64,000 bases of DNA from Tannerellaceae bacterium (GTDB lineage Bacteria; Bacteroidota; Bacteroidia; Bacteroidales; Tannerellaceae). The stretch covers positions 62,001 to 126,000 of the forward strand of contig JAIRRS010000152.1 in NCBI GenBank assembly GCA_031255855.1. The letters run 5' to 3'. Below are positions 8,055 to 20,386 of the stretch, one piece after another. The translations under genes and the position numbers were made by a program. Each line of letters starts with the position of its first letter. The first letter of the stretch is position 1. A model generated the notes under the pieces. The model ran no database searches and was not told the DNA's origin. It saw only the letters and a program-made list of their open reading frames with translations.

Positions 8055-8249
8055 ATGAAGAAATTAATTAACTATTTTAAGGAATCTTATAACGAACTTG
8101 TCTATAAAGTTTCTTGGCCTACAAGGAAAGAACTTTCTAACAGTGCTGTGGTTGTCATGTTTGCTTCCCTTATAATTGCAGCATTAATCTTTGTAATAGA
8201 CTTGGGCTTTGAAAACATTATGCGGTTTATCTACGAGCGAATTTTCTAA
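8055..8249 (+). CDS. secE: Preprotein translocase subunit SecE
   Basis: A 64-residue inner-membrane protein: amphipathic N-terminal part with the conserved YKVSWPTRKEL motif (about 17-27) and one membrane helix (about 33-55). It clamps the SecY channel. It comes 21 bases after tRNA-Trp and 13 bases before nusG, the standard order. Confidence 0.96.
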   Translation: MKKLINYFKESYNELVYKVSWPTRKELSNSAVVVMFASLIIAALIFVIDLGFENIMRFIYERIF

Positions 8250-8262
8250 GGTCTTTTAAGGT

Positions 8263-8805
8263 ATGTCTGACATCGAAAAGAAATTTTATGTTCTACGCGC
8301 CATTAGTGGCAAAGAGAATAAGGTGAGAGAATATCTGGAGGCTGAATTGAAAAATACAGACTTAGGAGATTATGTATCGCAGGTGTTAATTCCTACGGAA
8401 AAGACGGTTACCATGCGGAATGGTAAGAAGGTGATTAAAGAAAGAGCCTACTTGCCGGGTTATGTATTGGTAGAAGCAGCTTTGGTAGGAGAAGTAGCCC
8501 ATCGCTTAAGAAACGTTCCCAATGTAATCGGTTTCCTTGGCGGTTCGGATAATCCGGTTCCCTTACGCCCTGCTGAAGTTGGTCGTATTTTAGGTACGGT
8601 TGATGAGTTGCAGGAGCAACAGGACGACTTGGATATCCAATACTATGTCGGTGAAAACGTAAAGGTAACTTTCGGACCATTTAATGGTTTTAGTGGAGTT
8701 ATCGAAGAAGTCAACACCGAGAAAAAGAAACTGAAAGTGATGGTTAAAATCTTCGGAAGGAAAACCCCGCTTGAGTTGGGTTATATGCAAGTTGAGAAAG
8801 AATAA
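8263..8805 (+). CDS. nusG: Transcription termination/antitermination factor NusG
   Basis: A 180-residue protein with the N-terminal NGN domain (FYVLRAISGKENKV at the start, PGYVLVEA near 65, RNVPNVIGFLGG) that binds RNA polymerase, and a C-terminal KOW domain (VGENVKVTFGPFNGFSGVIEEV near 128-150) that contacts ribosome or Rho. Its place between secE and rplK is conserved. Confidence 0.97.
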   Translation: MSDIEKKFYVLRAISGKENKVREYLEAELKNTDLGDYVSQVLIPTEKTVTMRNGKKVIKERAYLPGYVLVEAALVGEVAHRLRNVPNVIGFLGGSDNPVPLRPAEVGRILGTVDELQEQQDDLDIQYYVGENVKVTFGPFNGFSGVIEEVNTEKKKLKVMVKIFGRKTPLELGYMQVEKE

Positions 8806-8873
8806 CACCGTTTGTTACGAAGCGATGTGTATTTTTTCTGTTTTTGATGTTATAATCAATAAATTTTAGAAAA

Positions 8874-9317
8874 ATGGCTAAAGAAGTTGCTGGACAAGTC
8901 AAATTGCAGATTAAAGGAGGAGCCGCAAACCCTTCTCCACCAGTAGGACCGGCATTAGGTTCTAAGGGTATTAATATTATGGAGTTTTGCAAGCAATTCA
9001 ATGCCAGGACCCAAGACAAGGCTGGTAAGATATTACCTGTTGTAATTACTTATTATGTCGATAAGTCTTTCGACTTTGTAGTGAAGACCCCTCCTGTAGC
9101 AATCCAATTGATGGAAGCTGCTAAATTAAAAGGAGGTTCTGCTGAGCCTAACCGTAAAAAAGTTGCAGAAATTACTTGGGAACAAGTAAAGACGATAGCA
9201 GAAGATAAACTTGTGGATTTGAACTGCTTTACTGTTGACTCAGCCATGAAAATGGTTGCGGGGACAGCGAGAAGTATGGGTATCACTGTAAAAGGGGAAT
9301 TCCCGGGTAATAATTAA
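8874..9317 (+). CDS. rplK: 50S ribosomal protein L11
   Basis: 147 residues; the N-terminal domain opens [31 protein letters not shown], the proline-rich linker region that thiostrepton-type drugs contact, and the C-terminal RNA-binding domain ends in [12 protein letters not shown]. It forms the GTPase-associated centre with L10/L7-L12 encoded downstream. 68 bases separate it from nusG; I see no convincing promoter there. Confidence 0.98.
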   Translation: MAKEVAGQVKLQIKGGAANPSPPVGPALGSKGINIMEFCKQFNARTQDKAGKILPVVITYYVDKSFDFVVKTPPVAIQLMEAAKLKGGSAEPNRKKVAEITWEQVKTIAEDKLVDLNCFTVDSAMKMVAGTARSMGITVKGEFPGNN

Positions 9318-9332
9318 TAAAATTCAATTGAG

Positions 9333-10034
9333 ATGAGTAAACTTACAAAAAATCAAAAGTTGGTTTTAGGCAAAATTGAACCGGGGAGATCATATACATT
9401 GAAAGAAGGCGCGGCATTGGTAAAAGAAATCACGACTACCAAGTTTGATGCTTCAGTAGATGTAGATGTACGTTTAGGTGTTGACCCTCGTAAAGCCAAT
9501 CAAATGGTAAGAGGCGTGGTGTCATTGCCTCACGGAACAGGTAAACAGATTAGGGTTCTTGCATTATGTACACCCGACAGGGAAGCCGAAGCTCAGGAAG
9601 CTGGCGCCGACTATGTTGGATTAGACGAATATATTGACAAAATAAAAGGGGGTTGGACTGACATTGATGTTATCATTACAATGCCTTCTATTATGGGTAA
9701 AATCGGCGCTTTAGGTAGAATATTAGGCCCTCGTGGTTTGATGCCGAATCCAAAGAGTGGAACCGTGACCAATGATATTGGTCAAGCCATAAAAGAAATC
9801 AAGCAAGGTAAGATAGATTTTAAAGTGGATAAAACCGGAATTGTACACACTTCTGTCGGGAAAGTTTCTTTTTCCGCCGAACAAATACGTGACAATGCGA
9901 AGGAATTTATTTCAACGTTAAATAAGTTGAAGCCAACTGCAGCTAAAGGTACATATATTAAGAGCATTTATCTTTCAAGTACTATGAGTGCGGGTATTAA
10001 AATTGACCCGAAATCAGTCGAAGAAAATTTATAA
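9333..10034 (+). CDS. rplA: 50S ribosomal protein L1
   Basis: 233 residues with the L1 signature around [27 protein letters not shown]1 forms the stalk near the E site and in other bacteria represses its own operon by binding the leader. It follows rplK by 15 bases and precedes rplJ by 13. Confidence 0.98.
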   Translation: MSKLTKNQKLVLGKIEPGRSYTLKEGAALVKEITTTKFDASVDVDVRLGVDPRKANQMVRGVVSLPHGTGKQIRVLALCTPDREAEAQEAGADYVGLDEYIDKIKGGWTDIDVIITMPSIMGKIGALGRILGPRGLMPNPKSGTVTNDIGQAIKEIKQGKIDFKVDKTGIVHTSVGKVSFSAEQIRDNAKEFISTLNKLKPTAAKGTYIKSIYLSSTMSAGIKIDPKSVEENL

Positions 10035-10047
10035 AAACAATTGAACG

Positions 10048-10578
10048 ATGAAAAAGGAAGATAAAAGCATAATTATTGAACAACTTACTGCTACGGTACA
10101 AGAGTATCCGAACTTCTATTTGGCGGACATTGAAGCTCTCAATGCAGAGGCTACAAGTGCATTGAGAAGAGAATGTTTCAAAAAAGAAGTGAAGCTGGTA
10201 GTAGTAAAGAACACGTTATTTAAGAAAGCGCTGGATAACCAAGAGGGAGATTTTTCCCCGTTAGATGTTGCCTTGAAAGGTAATACGGCTGTCATGTTTT
10301 CTCAAGTAGCCAATGTACCTGCCCGTTTGATTAAAGATTTTGTAAAAGCTTCTAAAAACAAAGAGAATCCTAAACCACAATTGAAAGCCGCTTATGTGCA
10401 AGAAGGCTTTTATATAGGCGCGGAAAATCTGGAAGCTTTGGTAAATATCAAGAGTAAGAACGAGCTTATCGGAGATGTTATCGCTTTGTTGCAATCTCCG
10501 GCAAAGAATGTTGTGTCGGCTCTACAGTCGTCAGGACAAACTATCCTTGGAGTTTTGAAAACTCTGGAAGAAAAATAA
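10048..10578 (+). CDS. rplJ: 50S ribosomal protein L10
   Basis: 176 residues. The N-terminal part binds 23S rRNA together with L11 (ALRRECFKKEVKLVVVKNTLFKKAL), and the C-terminal helix (VSALQSSGQTILGVLKTLEEK) holds L7/L12 dimers. It lies 42 bases before rplL. Confidence 0.97.
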   Translation: MKKEDKSIIIEQLTATVQEYPNFYLADIEALNAEATSALRRECFKKEVKLVVVKNTLFKKALDNQEGDFSPLDVALKGNTAVMFSQVANVPARLIKDFVKASKNKENPKPQLKAAYVQEGFYIGAENLEALVNIKSKNELIGDVIALLQSPAKNVVSALQSSGQTILGVLKTLEEK

Positions 10579-10620
10579 TAATTATTTATATAGATAAACA
10601 AACATTTAAATCATATAAAA

Positions 10621-10998
10621 ATGGCAGATTTAAAAGCTTTTGCTGAACAATTAGTAAACTTGACTGTAAAAGAAGTTAGTGAATTAGCGACTATCCTTAA
10701 AGAAGAATATGGTATCGAACCTGCCGCTGCTGCTGTAGCTGTTGCCGGTCCTGTTGCCGGTGGTGCTGCCGAAGCTGTTGAAGAAAAAACTTCTTTCGAT
10801 GTAGTATTGAAGGCTCCGGGTGCTAATAAGTTGGCAATCGTTAAGTTAGTAAAAGAATTAACAGGTCTTGGTTTGAAAGAAGCTAAAGATTTAGTTGACG
10901 GCGCTCCGAGCAACATCAAAGAAGGTATTGCTAAAGCAGATGCCGAAGGTTTAAAGAAAAGCTTGGAAGAAGCTGGAGCTGAAGTTGAGCTTAAATAG
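10621..10998 (+). CDS. rplL: 50S ribosomal protein L7/L12
   Basis: 125 residues: N-terminal dimerisation helices, an alanine/valine/glycine-rich hinge (about 37-58), and the C-terminal factor-binding domain ([38 protein letters not shown]). It is followed by a strong hairpin before rpoB. Confidence 0.98.
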   Translation: MADLKAFAEQLVNLTVKEVSELATILKEEYGIEPAAAAVAVAGPVAGGAAEAVEEKTSFDVVLKAPGANKLAIVKLVKELTGLGLKEAKDLVDGAPSNIKEGIAKADAEGLKKSLEEAGAEVELK

Positions 10999-11025
10999 TA
11001 TTATATCCTGTAAATCAGGTAAGTT

Positions 11026-11065
11026 GGTTAAGAATCATCGATAAAAAATGATTCTTAACCTTTTT
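11026..11065 (+). terminator. Terminator-like attenuator between rplL and rpoB
   Basis: GGTTAAGAATCAT (11026-11038) pairs perfectly with ATGATTCTTAACC (11048-11060); the loop is 9 bases and TTTTTGTG follows. No promoter is visible between it and rpoB, so it should be only partly effective and lower rpoBC relative to the ribosomal proteins, as the rplL-rpoB attenuator does in other bacteria (inference). Confidence 0.75.
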
Positions 11066-11105
11066 GTGTCTATATTTTCATTAAGTTCAATAAATTCCTT
11101 ATTAA

Positions 11106-14100
11106 ATGTCTTCAACAACTGGAAACCAAAGAATTAATTTCGCTTCGATAAAAAATTCACTTCCTTATCCGGACTTTCTCGAAGTACAATTGAAGTCATT
11201 CCAAGACTTTCTTCAACTTGATACGCCTCCCGAAAAGAGAAAAAAGGAGGGATTATATAAGGTATTTGCAGAAAACTTTCCAATTGCAGATACTCGCAAC
11301 AATTTTGTGTTGGAGTTCTTAGATTATTACATTGACCCGCCACGTTATGCCATTGATGAATGTATCGCGCGCGGTCTTACTTATAGCGTCCCCTTAAAAG
11401 CTAAATTAAAATTATACTGTACCGATCCCGATCACGAAGATTTCGATACGGTGATTCAAGACGTGTATTTGGGTCCTATCCCTTACATGACGGAAAGAGG
11501 TACTTTCGTGATAAACGGCGCCGAACGTGTTGTCGTTTCCCAGTTACACCGTTCTCCGGGGGTGTTTTTTGGACAAAGTATACATGCCAACGGTACGAAA
11601 TTGTATTCGGCGCGTATTATTCCGTTCAAAGGTTCATGGATTGAGTTTGCGACAGACATCAATAATGTGATGTACGCTTACATCGACCGTAAAAAGAAAT
11701 TACCTGTAACGACTTTATTAAGAGCTATCGGTTTTGAAAGCGATAAAGATATTCTTGAAATATTCAACCTGGCCGAAGAAGTAAAAGTTACAAAAACAAA
11801 TTTAAAGAAAATTATCGGGCGGAAACTGGCAGCCCGTGTATTGAAAACCTGGGTTGAAGACTTTGTAGATGAAGATACCGGAGAAGTTGTTTCTATTGAA
11901 CGCAACGATGTGATTATAGACCGCGAATCTGTTTTGGACGCCGACAATATCGAAGCCATTTTAGATTCAGGTACACAAAATATATTATTGCATCGCGAAG
12001 ATCAGAACCTGTCTGATTATGCGATTATTTATAATACGCTTCAGAAAGACCCGAGCAACTCGGAAAAAGAGGCTGTATTGTATATCTACAGGCAATTGAG
12101 AAATGCCGAACCGGCAGATGAAGCAAGTGCCCGTGAAGTAATAACAAATCTATTTTTCTCTGAGAAACGCTACGATTTAGGAGAAGTTGGGCGTTACAGA
12201 ATCAATAAGAAGTTGGGCCTCAATACCAGCGACGATATCAAAGTTCTCACCAAAGAGGATATAATTGAAATCATCAAATATCTGATTGAATTGATTAATT
12301 CAAAAGCGATCGTTGATGATATCGACCACTTGAGTAATCGTCGTGTGCGTACGGTAGGGGAACAATTATATAACCAATTCGGTATCGGTTTGGCTCGTAT
12401 GTCGCGTACGGTACGCGAACGTATGAATGTACGCGATAATGAAGTATTTACTCCGATTGATTTGATTAACGCGAAGACTATTTCGTCTGTTGTCAATTCA
12501 TTTTTTGGGACAAATGCGTTGTCGCAGTTCATGGATCAAACGAATCCGCTGGCAGAAATTACCCACAAGCGTCGTTTATCGGCTTTAGGCCCTGGTGGTT
12601 TATCAAGGGAACGTGCCGGTTTTGAGGTTCGTGACGTTCACTATACTCACTACGGGCGTTTATGTCCGATTGAAACTCCGGAAGGACCAAATATCGGTTT
12701 GATTTCTTCTTTATGTGTATATGCCAAAATCAATGATCTTGGTTTTATCGCAACGCCTTACCGCCATGTAAAAGACGGGCAAGTGGACTTTTCAGATGAA
12801 GGTTTGCGGTATTATACGGCGGAAGAAGAAGAGAGGCTGACTATTGCCCAAGGAAATGCCCCATTAGACGTCAAGGGTAAATTTATCCGTGATAAGGTAA
12901 AATCGAGGATGGAAGCAGACTTCCCATTGGTAACTCCTGCCGAGGTAGACTTGATGGACGTTTCGCCGACTCAAATAGCTTCTATCGCTGCATCTTTGAT
13001 TCCTTTCCTTGAACATGATGATGCGAACCGTGCATTGATGGGATCGAACATGATGCGCCAGGCAGTTCCATTATTGCGTCCGGAAGCGCCGATTGTAGGA
13101 ACCGGTATCGAAAAACATGTGGCAAGGGATTCGCGTACGCAAATCATAGCCGAAGGCGACGGAGAAGTAGTATTTGTTGACTCTACCTGTATAAAGATTA
13201 AATACGACCGTACGGAAAACGAAGAGTTTGTAAGCTTTGAAGATGCGGTTAAAACATATAACATACCTAAATGGCGTAAGACCAATCAAAGCACAACGGT
13301 AGACCTTCGTCCGGTTATTGAACGAGGCGACCGTGTAAAAGCAGGCCAGATACTTACGGAAGGTTATTCTACACAAGGCGGCGAATTAGCTTTGGGACGT
13401 AATGTGAAGGTGGCTTATATGCCTTGGAAAGGATACAATTACGAAGACGCTATCGTGTTGAATGAACGCATGGTTCGTGAAGACTTCTTTACATCCATAC
13501 ACGTAGATGAATACATTCTGGAAGTTCGTGAAACCAAACGTGGTATGGAAGAACTAACCTCCGACATACCCAACGTGAGCGAAGAAGCGACAAAAGATTT
13601 GGATGAAAGAGGTATTGTCCGTGTAGGCGCGAGAATCGAACCGGGAGATATTTTGATAGGTAAGATTACTCCTAAAGGAGAATCAGACCCCTCGCCCGAA
13701 GAAAAGTTGCTACGCGCTATTTTTGGAGACAAAGCCGGCGACGTGAAAGATGCTTCGCTAAAAGCTACTCCTTCGTTGCGCGGTGTCGTTATTGGGACAA
13801 GTCTGTTTTCGAAAGCCATTAAGAAACGTAAATCCAGACTGACAGATAAAGCGATTCTTCCTAAATTGGACGAAGAGTTCGAACAGAAAATGGCTAATTT
13901 GAAGAGCGTTCTTGTTGATAAACTGCTGATTCTGACGAATGGAAAAGTGTCACAGGGGGTTAAAGACTATATGAATCTTGAGATTATCCCTAAAGGAGTA
14001 AAGTTTAGCCGCAAAGACCTGGAAACGCTTGATTATAGCGCTATCCAAGTGAGCAAATGGACCGCGGACACTCCCAAGAACGACCTGATCAAAGAAGTAA

Positions 14101-14918
14101 TCCTAAACTATCTGAAGAAATATAAGGAATTGGATGCAGACTTGAAACGTAAGAAATTTGACCTTACGATTGGTGACGAGCTTCCTACCGGTATCGTTCA
14201 GATGGCGAGAGTATATATTGCCAAGAAGCGTAAAATTCAAGTAGGTGATAAGATGGCCGGACGCCATGGTAACAAGGGTATTGTTTCCAAGATTGTCCGT
14301 CAGGAAGATATGCCTTTCCTGGAAGATGGAACGCCTGTTGATATTTGTTTGAATCCGTTGGGTGTGCCTTCCCGTATGAACCTGGGGCAGATATTTGAAG
14401 CTGTGTTAGGATGGGCAGGAAAAGAAATGGATATGAAATTTGCGACTCCGATCTTTGATGGCGCATCGATGGATGATTTGAATGATTGGACAGATAAAGC
14501 CGGTGTTCCTCGATATGGAAAAACATATTTATATGATGGTGGTACCGGCGAACGTTTTGACCAACCCGCGACAGTAGGGATGACTTACTTCCTGAAGTTA
14601 GGACACATGGTAGATGATAAAATGCATGCCCGTTCTATTGGCCCGTATTCATTGATTACACAACAACCATTAGGAGGTAAGGCACAATTCGGTGGACAAC
14701 GTTTCGGAGAGATGGAAGTTTGGGCGCTGGAAGCTTTCGGCGCAGCTCATATATTGCAGGAAATACTTACGATTAAGTCTGACGATGTAGTAGGTCGTTC
14801 CAAAGCTTACGAGGCAATAGTGAAAGGAGAACAGATGCCAAATCCCGGTATTCCCGAATCATTGAACGTGTTGTTGCACGAACTGAGAGGTTTAGGTTTA
14901 AGTTTCACACTGGATTAA
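11106..14918 (+). CDS. rpoB: RNA polymerase beta subunit
   Basis: 1270 residues, full length. The rifampicin-pocket segment has [19 protein letters not shown] followed by [21 protein letters not shown], with the Asp, His and Ser positions that most often change in resistant strains all in their sensitive form. The catalytic and rudder-facing motifs near [12 protein letters not shown] (about residue 1050) and the C-terminal [21 protein letters not shown] block are intact. Forms the RNA polymerase core with the next gene, 31 bases away. Confidence 0.99.
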   Translation: MSSTTGNQRINFASIKNSLPYPDFLEVQLKSFQDFLQLDTPPEKRKKEGLYKVFAENFPIADTRNNFVLEFLDYYIDPPRYAIDECIARGLTYSVPLKAKLKLYCTDPDHEDFDTVIQDVYLGPIPYMTERGTFVINGAERVVVSQLHRSPGVFFGQSIHANGTKLYSARIIPFKGSWIEFATDINNVMYAYIDRKKKLPVTTLLRAIGFESDKDILEIFNLAEEVKVTKTNLKKIIGRKLAARVLKTWVEDFVDEDTGEVVSIERNDVIIDRESVLDADNIEAILDSGTQNILLHREDQNLSDYAIIYNTLQKDPSNSEKEAVLYIYRQLRNAEPADEASAREVITNLFFSEKRYDLGEVGRYRINKKLGLNTSDDIKVLTKEDIIEIIKYLIELINSKAIVDDIDHLSNRRVRTVGEQLYNQFGIGLARMSRTVRERMNVRDNEVFTPIDLINAKTISSVVNSFFGTNALSQFMDQTNPLAEITHKRRLSALGPGGLSRERAGFEVRDVHYTHYGRLCPIETPEGPNIGLISSLCVYAKINDLGFIATPYRHVKDGQVDFSDEGLRYYTAEEEERLTIAQGNAPLDVKGKFIRDKVKSRMEADFPLVTPAEVDLMDVSPTQIASIAASLIPFLEHDDANRALMGSNMMRQAVPLLRPEAPIVGTGIEKHVARDSRTQIIAEGDGEVVFVDSTCIKIKYDRTENEEFVSFEDAVKTYNIPKWRKTNQSTTVDLRPVIERGDRVKAGQILTEGYSTQGGELALGRNVKVAYMPWKGYNYEDAIVLNERMVREDFFTSIHVDEYILEVRETKRGMEELTSDIPNVSEEATKDLDERGIVRVGARIEPGDILIGKITPKGESDPSPEEKLLRAIFGDKAGDVKDASLKATPSLRGVVIGTSLFSKAIKKRKSRLTDKAILPKLDEEFEQKMANLKSVLVDKLLILTNGKVSQGVKDYMNLEIIPKGVKFSRKDLETLDYSAIQVSKWTADTPKNDLIKEVILNYLKKYKELDADLKRKKFDLTIGDELPTGIVQMARVYIAKKRKIQVGDKMAGRHGNKGIVSKIVRQEDMPFLEDGTPVDICLNPLGVPSRMNLGQIFEAVLGWAGKEMDMKFATPIFDGASMDDLNDWTDKAGVPRYGKTYLYDGGTGERFDQPATVGMTYFLKLGHMVDDKMHARSIGPYSLITQQPLGGKAQFGGQRFGEMEVWALEAFGAAHILQEILTIKSDDVVGRSKAYEAIVKGEQMPNPGIPESLNVLLHELRGLGLSFTLD

Positions 14919-14949
14919 TTCAATACAATAACTCTTTATAAATTATCAT

Positions 14950-17900
14950 ATGGCTTTTAGAAAAGAAAACAAGATAAAGAGTAACTTTTCGAAAATCACA
15001 ATCGGTTTAGCTTCTCCCGAAGAAATTCTGGAGAATTCAAGCGGTGAAGTTTTAAAACCGGAAACAATCAACTATCGTACGTATAAACCCGAACGTGACG
15101 GATTGTTCTGCGAACGTATTTTTGGTCCCATTAAAGACTACGAATGTCATTGCGGAAAATATAAACGTATCCGTTATAAGGGGATTGTGTGCGACCGTTG
15201 TGGTGTAGAAGTTACGGAAAAGAAAGTACGCCGTGAGCGCATGGGGCATATTCATTTGGTAGTTCCTGTTGCCCATATCTGGTACTTCCGTTCTTTGCCT
15301 AACAAAATTGGTTATCTGTTGGGAATACCAACAAAAAAACTGGATTCGATCATTTATTACGAACGCTATGTCGTTATTCAACCGGGAACTGTTGATACGG
15401 TTGCAGAGCTCGACCTCTTATCGGAAGAAGAATATCTGCAAATCCTGGATAATCTGCCGAAAGAAAACCAATTACTGGAAGATACGGATCCAAACAAATT
15501 CATTGCCAGAATTGGCGCAGAAGCTGTGAACGATTTGTTGGCTCGTTTGGATTTGGATAAACTTTCCTACGATTTACGTCACAGGGCAAGTACCGATAGC
15601 TCGCAACAACGTAAAAACGAAGCATTGAAACGTTTGCAGGTTGTTGAGTCATTCCGGGCTTCCAGAGGACGCAATAAGCCGGAATGGATGATTATAAAAG
15701 TCGTACCGGTAATACCTCCCGAACTACGGCCTTTGGTGCCGTTGGATGGCGGACGATTCGCAACTTCAGACTTGAATGATTTGTATCGTCGTGTTATTAT
15801 CCGTAATAACCGTCTGAAACGATTAATTGATATTAAAGCGCCGGAAGTAATTTTACGTAACGAAAAACGTATGCTTCAGGAAGCGGTGGACTCATTGTTT
15901 GACAACTCCCGTAAATCAAGCGCGGTTAAGACAGATGCCAACCGTCCGTTGAAATCCCTTTCAGACAGTTTGAAAGGAAAGCAAGGACGTTTCCGTCAGA
16001 ATTTGCTTGGTAAACGCGTAGACTATTCTGCCCGTTCGGTTATTGTCGTTGGGCCGGAGTTGAAGATGCATGAATGCGGTATCCCTAAAAATATGGCAGC
16101 CGAACTCTATAAGCCATTTATTATCCGTAAATTAATTGAGCGTGGTATCGTTAAAACGGTCAAATCGGCGAAGAAGATAGTAGACCGTAAAGAACCTGTC
16201 GTTTGGGATATTCTGGAATATGTCATGAAAGGGCATCCGGTGTTGTTGAACCGTGCCCCTACGCTCCACCGTTTGGGTATACAAGCATTCCAGCCAAAGT
16301 TGATAGAAGGTAAAGCAATCCAGTTGCACCCACTGTCATGTACTGCATTTAATGCTGATTTTGATGGAGACCAGATGGCTGTTCACTTGCCGTTGGGAAA
16401 CGAAGCGATTCTTGAAGCACAGATGTTGATGCTTGCCTCACACAATATTTTGAACCCTGCAAATGGCGCTCCTATCACTGTACCTTCACAAGATATGGTA
16501 CTTGGGTTGTATTATATAACCAAATTGCGTCCGGGTGCAAAAGGAGAAGGATTGACATTTTATGGTGTAGAAGAGGCTATCATTGCTTACAATGAAGGAA
16601 AGGTGGATATCCATGCTCCCGTGAAAGTCTATGTAGACGATATAGATGAAAACGGGCACGAAGTAAGGGTAATGCTGGAAACATCGGTAGGTCGTGTCCT
16701 TGTTAACGAGTTTGTACCAAAAGAAGTGGGATACGTTAACGAGGTGCTGGGTAAAAAAGCCTTGCGTGATATTATTGGTGATGTAATTAAAGTTTGCGGA
16801 GTTGCCCGTACAGCCCAGTTCCTCGATGATATCAAAAACCTTGGATACCAAATGGCCTTCAAAGGTGGTTTGTCGTTCAATTTGGCAGACGTGCTTATTC
16901 CTAAGGAAAAAGACAAATTGGTAGAAGAGGGTTATGAAGAGGTAGAACAAATTCTGGCAGACTATAATATGGGATTCATTACCTTCAATGAACGTTACAA
17001 CCAGATTATTGATACGTGGACGCATATTAATAGCCGTTTGTCTGAAATCTTAATAAAACAGCTTACTGCCGACAATGAAGGGTTCAATTCTGTATTCATG
17101 ATGATGGACTCCGGGGCTCGTGGTTCAAAAGAACAGATCCGCCAGCTTTCCGGTATGCGTGGTTTGATGGCCAAGCCGCAGAAGAGTGGGGCAGAGGGCG
17201 GTCAGATTATTGAAAACCCTATTCTTTCAAACTTTAAGGAAGGTCTTTCCGTACTTGAATACTTTATCTCGACCCACGGTGCCCGTAAAGGTTTGGCGGA
17301 TACGGCATTGAAAACAGCCGACGCAGGATACTTGACCCGCCGTCTGGTAGACGTATCACATGATGTAATTATTAATGAGGAAGACTGCGGGACTTTACGT
17401 GGTTTGGTTTGCGCAGAACTGAAGAACAACGAAGAAGTTATCGCATCATTATACGAACGTATTTTAGGACGTGTATCTGTACATGACATCCAACACCCGC
17501 TAACAGGCGAGTTGATTGTTGAGTCCGGAGAAGAAATCCGTGAAGACGCAGCAAAAAAGATTCAGGAATCTCCAATTGAAAGTGTGGAAATCCGATCGGT
17601 TCTTACCTGTGAATCAAAGAAAGGAGTATGTGCAAAGTGTTACGGACGTAACCTGGCTACCGGACGAATGGTTCAGCGAGGCGAGGTGGTAGGTGTAATT
17701 GCCGCCCAATCTATTGGCGAACCGGGAACACAGTTGACGCTGCGTACATTCCACGTAGGGGGTATTGCTTCCAACATTGCGACAGAAAATAGTATCATGT
17801 CCAAATACGACGGTATTCTGGAAATTGATGAACTTCGCGCTGTTGAATCAATAGATACAACGGGAAAAGCACACCAGGTAGTAGTAAGTCGTTTGGCAGA

Positions 17901-19254
17901 AATGCGTATTGTCGACCCCAATACAAGAATTGTTTTATTGACTCACAATATACCTTACGGTTCCAAGCTGTACTTTAATAGTGGCGATATCGTTAAAAAA
18001 GACGATGTTATTATTGAATGGGATCCATTCAACGCTGTTATCGTTTCCGAAGTTGCCGGTAAGATTGAATTTGAAAGCGTAATCGAAGGGATAACTTATA
18101 AAGTCGAGAGCGATGAAACAACCGGTTTGAAGGAGAAGATTATCATTGAACCAAAGGATAAAACAAAAGCTCCGGTTGTACATATTGTTGATGAAGAAGG
18201 AAACCATTTGAAAAACTACTCTTTGCCTTTGGGAGCTCACGTTGTTAAAGAAAACGGAGACTCTGTAAAAGCAGGGGAAGTATTGGTGAAAATGCCTCGG
18301 GCCGTAGGTAAAACGGGTGATATCACCGGTGGTCTTCCTCGTGTAACCGAGTTGTTTGAAGCACGTAACCCGTCTAATCCGGCAGTGGTTGCCGAAATTG
18401 ATGGTGAAGTTGGATTTGGTAAAATCAAACGTGGTAACCGTGAAATAACCGTAACCTCAAAATTGGGAGAAGTTAAGAAATATATGGTGCCGCTGTCAAA
18501 ACAACTTCTAGTGCAAGAAAACGACTATATACGTGCCGGTATGCCGTTGTCGGACGGTGCTATCACTCCGTCTGATATCTTGGCAATTAAAGGTCCGACG
18601 GCTGTTCAGGAATATATCGTGAACGAAGTTCAGGACGTATATCGTTTGCAAGGTGTAAAAATCAACGACAAACACTTCGAAGTGATCGTACGCCAGATGA
18701 TGCGTAAAGTAGAAGTAGTTGATCCGGGAGATACTCGCTTCCTTGAACAACAGATTGTTGATAAACTTGACGTGATGGACGAAAACGACCGTATCTGGGG
18801 AAAGAAAGTCGTTATGGATGCCGGGGACTCACAAACATTGCAAGCCGGACAAATCGTTACAGCCCGTAAATTGCGGGATGAAAACAGTATGCTGAAACGT
18901 CGCGACTTGAAATTGATCGAAGTTCGTGATGCCGTTCCTGCAACAGCCAACCAGATTCTCCAAGGTATAACCCGTGCGGCATTACAGACAAACAGTTTTA
19001 TGTCGGCCGCATCATTCCAGGAAACGACAAAAGTGTTGAACGAGGCCGCTATCAACGGCAAGGTGGATCGTTTGGAAGGTTTGAAAGAAAACGTTATTTG
19101 CGGGCACTTGATTCCAGCAGGTACAGGCCAGCGCGATTTCGACAAATTGGTTGTTGGTGCAAGAGATGAATTTGAACGAATTTACGCCAATCGTAAAAAT
19201 GTTGTAGAACTTAATATGATGGATAAAGTTGCCGATAAAGATGGTAACGAATAA
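14950..19254 (+). CDS. rpoC: RNA polymerase beta' subunit
   Basis: 1434 residues. The N-terminal zinc site is CHCGKYKR...CDRCG (about 66-85), the catalytic magnesium loop is NADFDGDQM (about 465), and the second zinc site is seen in the [16 protein letters not shown] region (about 885-900). The bridge helix and trigger loop region is conserved ([18 protein letters not shown]). The operon ends 27 bases later in a clear terminator. Confidence 0.99.
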   Translation: MAFRKENKIKSNFSKITIGLASPEEILENSSGEVLKPETINYRTYKPERDGLFCERIFGPIKDYECHCGKYKRIRYKGIVCDRCGVEVTEKKVRRERMGHIHLVVPVAHIWYFRSLPNKIGYLLGIPTKKLDSIIYYERYVVIQPGTVDTVAELDLLSEEEYLQILDNLPKENQLLEDTDPNKFIARIGAEAVNDLLARLDLDKLSYDLRHRASTDSSQQRKNEALKRLQVVESFRASRGRNKPEWMIIKVVPVIPPELRPLVPLDGGRFATSDLNDLYRRVIIRNNRLKRLIDIKAPEVILRNEKRMLQEAVDSLFDNSRKSSAVKTDANRPLKSLSDSLKGKQGRFRQNLLGKRVDYSARSVIVVGPELKMHECGIPKNMAAELYKPFIIRKLIERGIVKTVKSAKKIVDRKEPVVWDILEYVMKGHPVLLNRAPTLHRLGIQAFQPKLIEGKAIQLHPLSCTAFNADFDGDQMAVHLPLGNEAILEAQMLMLASHNILNPANGAPITVPSQDMVLGLYYITKLRPGAKGEGLTFYGVEEAIIAYNEGKVDIHAPVKVYVDDIDENGHEVRVMLETSVGRVLVNEFVPKEVGYVNEVLGKKALRDIIGDVIKVCGVARTAQFLDDIKNLGYQMAFKGGLSFNLADVLIPKEKDKLVEEGYEEVEQILADYNMGFITFNERYNQIIDTWTHINSRLSEILIKQLTADNEGFNSVFMMMDSGARGSKEQIRQLSGMRGLMAKPQKSGAEGGQIIENPILSNFKEGLSVLEYFISTHGARKGLADTALKTADAGYLTRRLVDVSHDVIINEEDCGTLRGLVCAELKNNEEVIASLYERILGRVSVHDIQHPLTGELIVESGEEIREDAAKKIQESPIESVEIRSVLTCESKKGVCAKCYGRNLATGRMVQRGEVVGVIAAQSIGEPGTQLTLRTFHVGGIASNIATENSIMSKYDGILEIDELRAVESIDTTGKAHQVVVSRLAEMRIVDPNTRIVLLTHNIPYGSKLYFNSGDIVKKDDVIIEWDPFNAVIVSEVAGKIEFESVIEGITYKVESDETTGLKEKIIIEPKDKTKAPVVHIVDEEGNHLKNYSLPLGAHVVKENGDSVKAGEVLVKMPRAVGKTGDITGGLPRVTELFEARNPSNPAVVAEIDGEVGFGKIKRGNREITVTSKLGEVKKYMVPLSKQLLVQENDYIRAGMPLSDGAITPSDILAIKGPTAVQEYIVNEVQDVYRLQGVKINDKHFEVIVRQMMRKVEVVDPGDTRFLEQQIVDKLDVMDENDRIWGKKVVMDAGDSQTLQAGQIVTARKLRDENSMLKRRDLKLIEVRDAVPATANQILQGITRAALQTNSFMSAASFQETTKVLNEAAINGKVDRLEGLKENVICGHLIPAGTGQRDFDKLVVGARDEFERIYANRKNVVELNMMDKVADKDGNE

Positions 19255-19280
19255 ATAATTCTTCTCAGATAAATACAAAG

Positions 19281-19313
19281 AGGCTGCCTTCAATTATGAG
19301 GCAGCCTTTTTTG
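19281..19313 (+). terminator. Intrinsic terminator of the rpoBC operon
   Basis: AGGCTGCCT (19281-19289) pairs perfectly with AGGCAGCCT (19299-19307), followed by a TTTTTTG run. Confidence 0.9.
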
Positions 19314-19324
19314 TTTATTTGTTA

Positions 19325-19356
19325 TTTGCGAAATAAAATCAATTAATTTATATTTG
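19325..19356 (+). promoter_or_regulatory. Promoter for the AraC-family gene
   Basis: TTTG at 19325-19328, 20 bases, TATATTTG at 19349-19356. The predicted start near 19363 lies after the TTG at 19354, which rules that codon out as the start of the gene. Confidence 0.85.
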
Positions 19357-19407
19357 TCAATAGAATATATTTTATCCTCCCGGTTTAAGACAATATACAT
19401 AAGTGCC

Positions 19408-20289
19408 ATGAGTCAGATAGATGTATTAAGGGAAGAAATATCACTTTCACCGGAAGACTGTTTTTTCGTCATGAAACGGTACAAGCAAGGATTCCCTTAT
19501 CCTCCGCACATACATCCGGAATTTGAACTGAATTTTCTGGAAAACGCAGCCGGTTCTATTCGTATTGTAGGTGATTCGACAGAAGAAATAGGGGATTTGG
19601 ACTTAGTACTTGTGGCTGGAGGAACCAAACATGCCTACTCAAACCATAAATGTAAATTCGAAGGAACGATAGAGATAACCATCCAGTTCCACCGTTCATT
19701 GTTCGACAGCGTTATAAATAAAAGACATTTCAAGACGATACGGAATATGTTTGAAAATGCTTCCCGCGGACTGGTTTTCAGCAGGCAGATGATTGAACGT
19801 ATCCAACCCGAATTGAAATTGCTTTCAGATGAAGTGCCCGATTCATTCAGAAATTTCCTCCGTTTAATAGAAATATTGAAAATATTGTCGTTAGACGATG
19901 CTGCCAGGCGTTTGAATACCTCTAATAAATTGAGCGATTTCAAAGATAGGGACAGCGACCGTTTGGAAACAATCATGTTATATTTGCATGAAAACTATCA
20001 GCGTTCGGTTACATTGACAGACGTGGCCAATCTGATAAACACAAGCGAATCCTCTCTCACCCGCTTTCTGAAGAAATGGACAGGCAAAACGTTTATTGAC
20101 AATCTGAACGATATCCGCGTATCCGTAGCTGTCTGTAAACTAATTGATACGAATGATACAGTATCGGAAATATGTTATAAAAGCGGCTTTAATAATCTGT
20201 CGAATTTCAATCGTATCTTTCGCAAGAAAAAGGGCATTACTCCTACCGAATATAGGGAAAAATACGCCCGTTCCCGCTTCAGAGTATAG
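19408..20289 (+). CDS. AraC-family transcriptional regulator
   Basis: I choose ATG 19408 (293 residues), because the promoter's start point is downstream of the in-frame TTG at 19354. The N-terminal half has a cupin-like ligand domain (YPPHIHPEFELNFLENAAGSIRIVGD) and the C-terminal 100 residues hold two helix-turn-helix motifs (VTLTDVANLINTSESSLTRFLKKWTGKTF, then VSEICYKSGFNNLSNFNRIFRKKKGITPTEY). This type senses small molecules such as sugars. No likely target is adjacent; it sits alone with its own promoter between rpoC and a DUF3467 gene. Confidence 0.9.
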   Translation: MSQIDVLREEISLSPEDCFFVMKRYKQGFPYPPHIHPEFELNFLENAAGSIRIVGDSTEEIGDLDLVLVAGGTKHAYSNHKCKFEGTIEITIQFHRSLFDSVINKRHFKTIRNMFENASRGLVFSRQMIERIQPELKLLSDEVPDSFRNFLRLIEILKILSLDDAARRLNTSNKLSDFKDRDSDRLETIMLYLHENYQRSVTLTDVANLINTSESSLTRFLKKWTGKTFIDNLNDIRVSVAVCKLIDTNDTVSEICYKSGFNNLSNFNRIFRKKKGITPTEYREKYARSRFRV

Positions 20290-20348
20290 CTAAAAGAATC
20301 TTTTTATCCAAAATTGACAAAAAAGTATTATTTATTGAAAAAATAGTA

Positions 20349-20380
20349 TTTGGTGGTTTTTATCAAACCCCATACATTTG
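20349..20380 (+). promoter_or_regulatory. Promoter with no gene behind it (small RNA candidate)
   Basis: TTTG at 20349-20352, 20 bases, TACATTTG at 20373-20380: a full consensus promoter. No sizeable open reading frame follows before a terminator at 20521. Confidence 0.75.
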
Positions 20381-20386
20381 CATCAA

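Noticed and set aside
8806-8873. Promoter between nusG and rplK
   Set aside because: No TAnnTTTG with a partner box is visible; the gap looks like an operon-internal leader.
12500-12640. Rifampicin-resistance change in rpoB
   Set aside because: The usual Asp, His and Ser positions are in the sensitive form.
19354-19407. TTG start for the AraC-family gene
   Set aside because: The promoter -7 box covers this codon, so it is not in the transcript.
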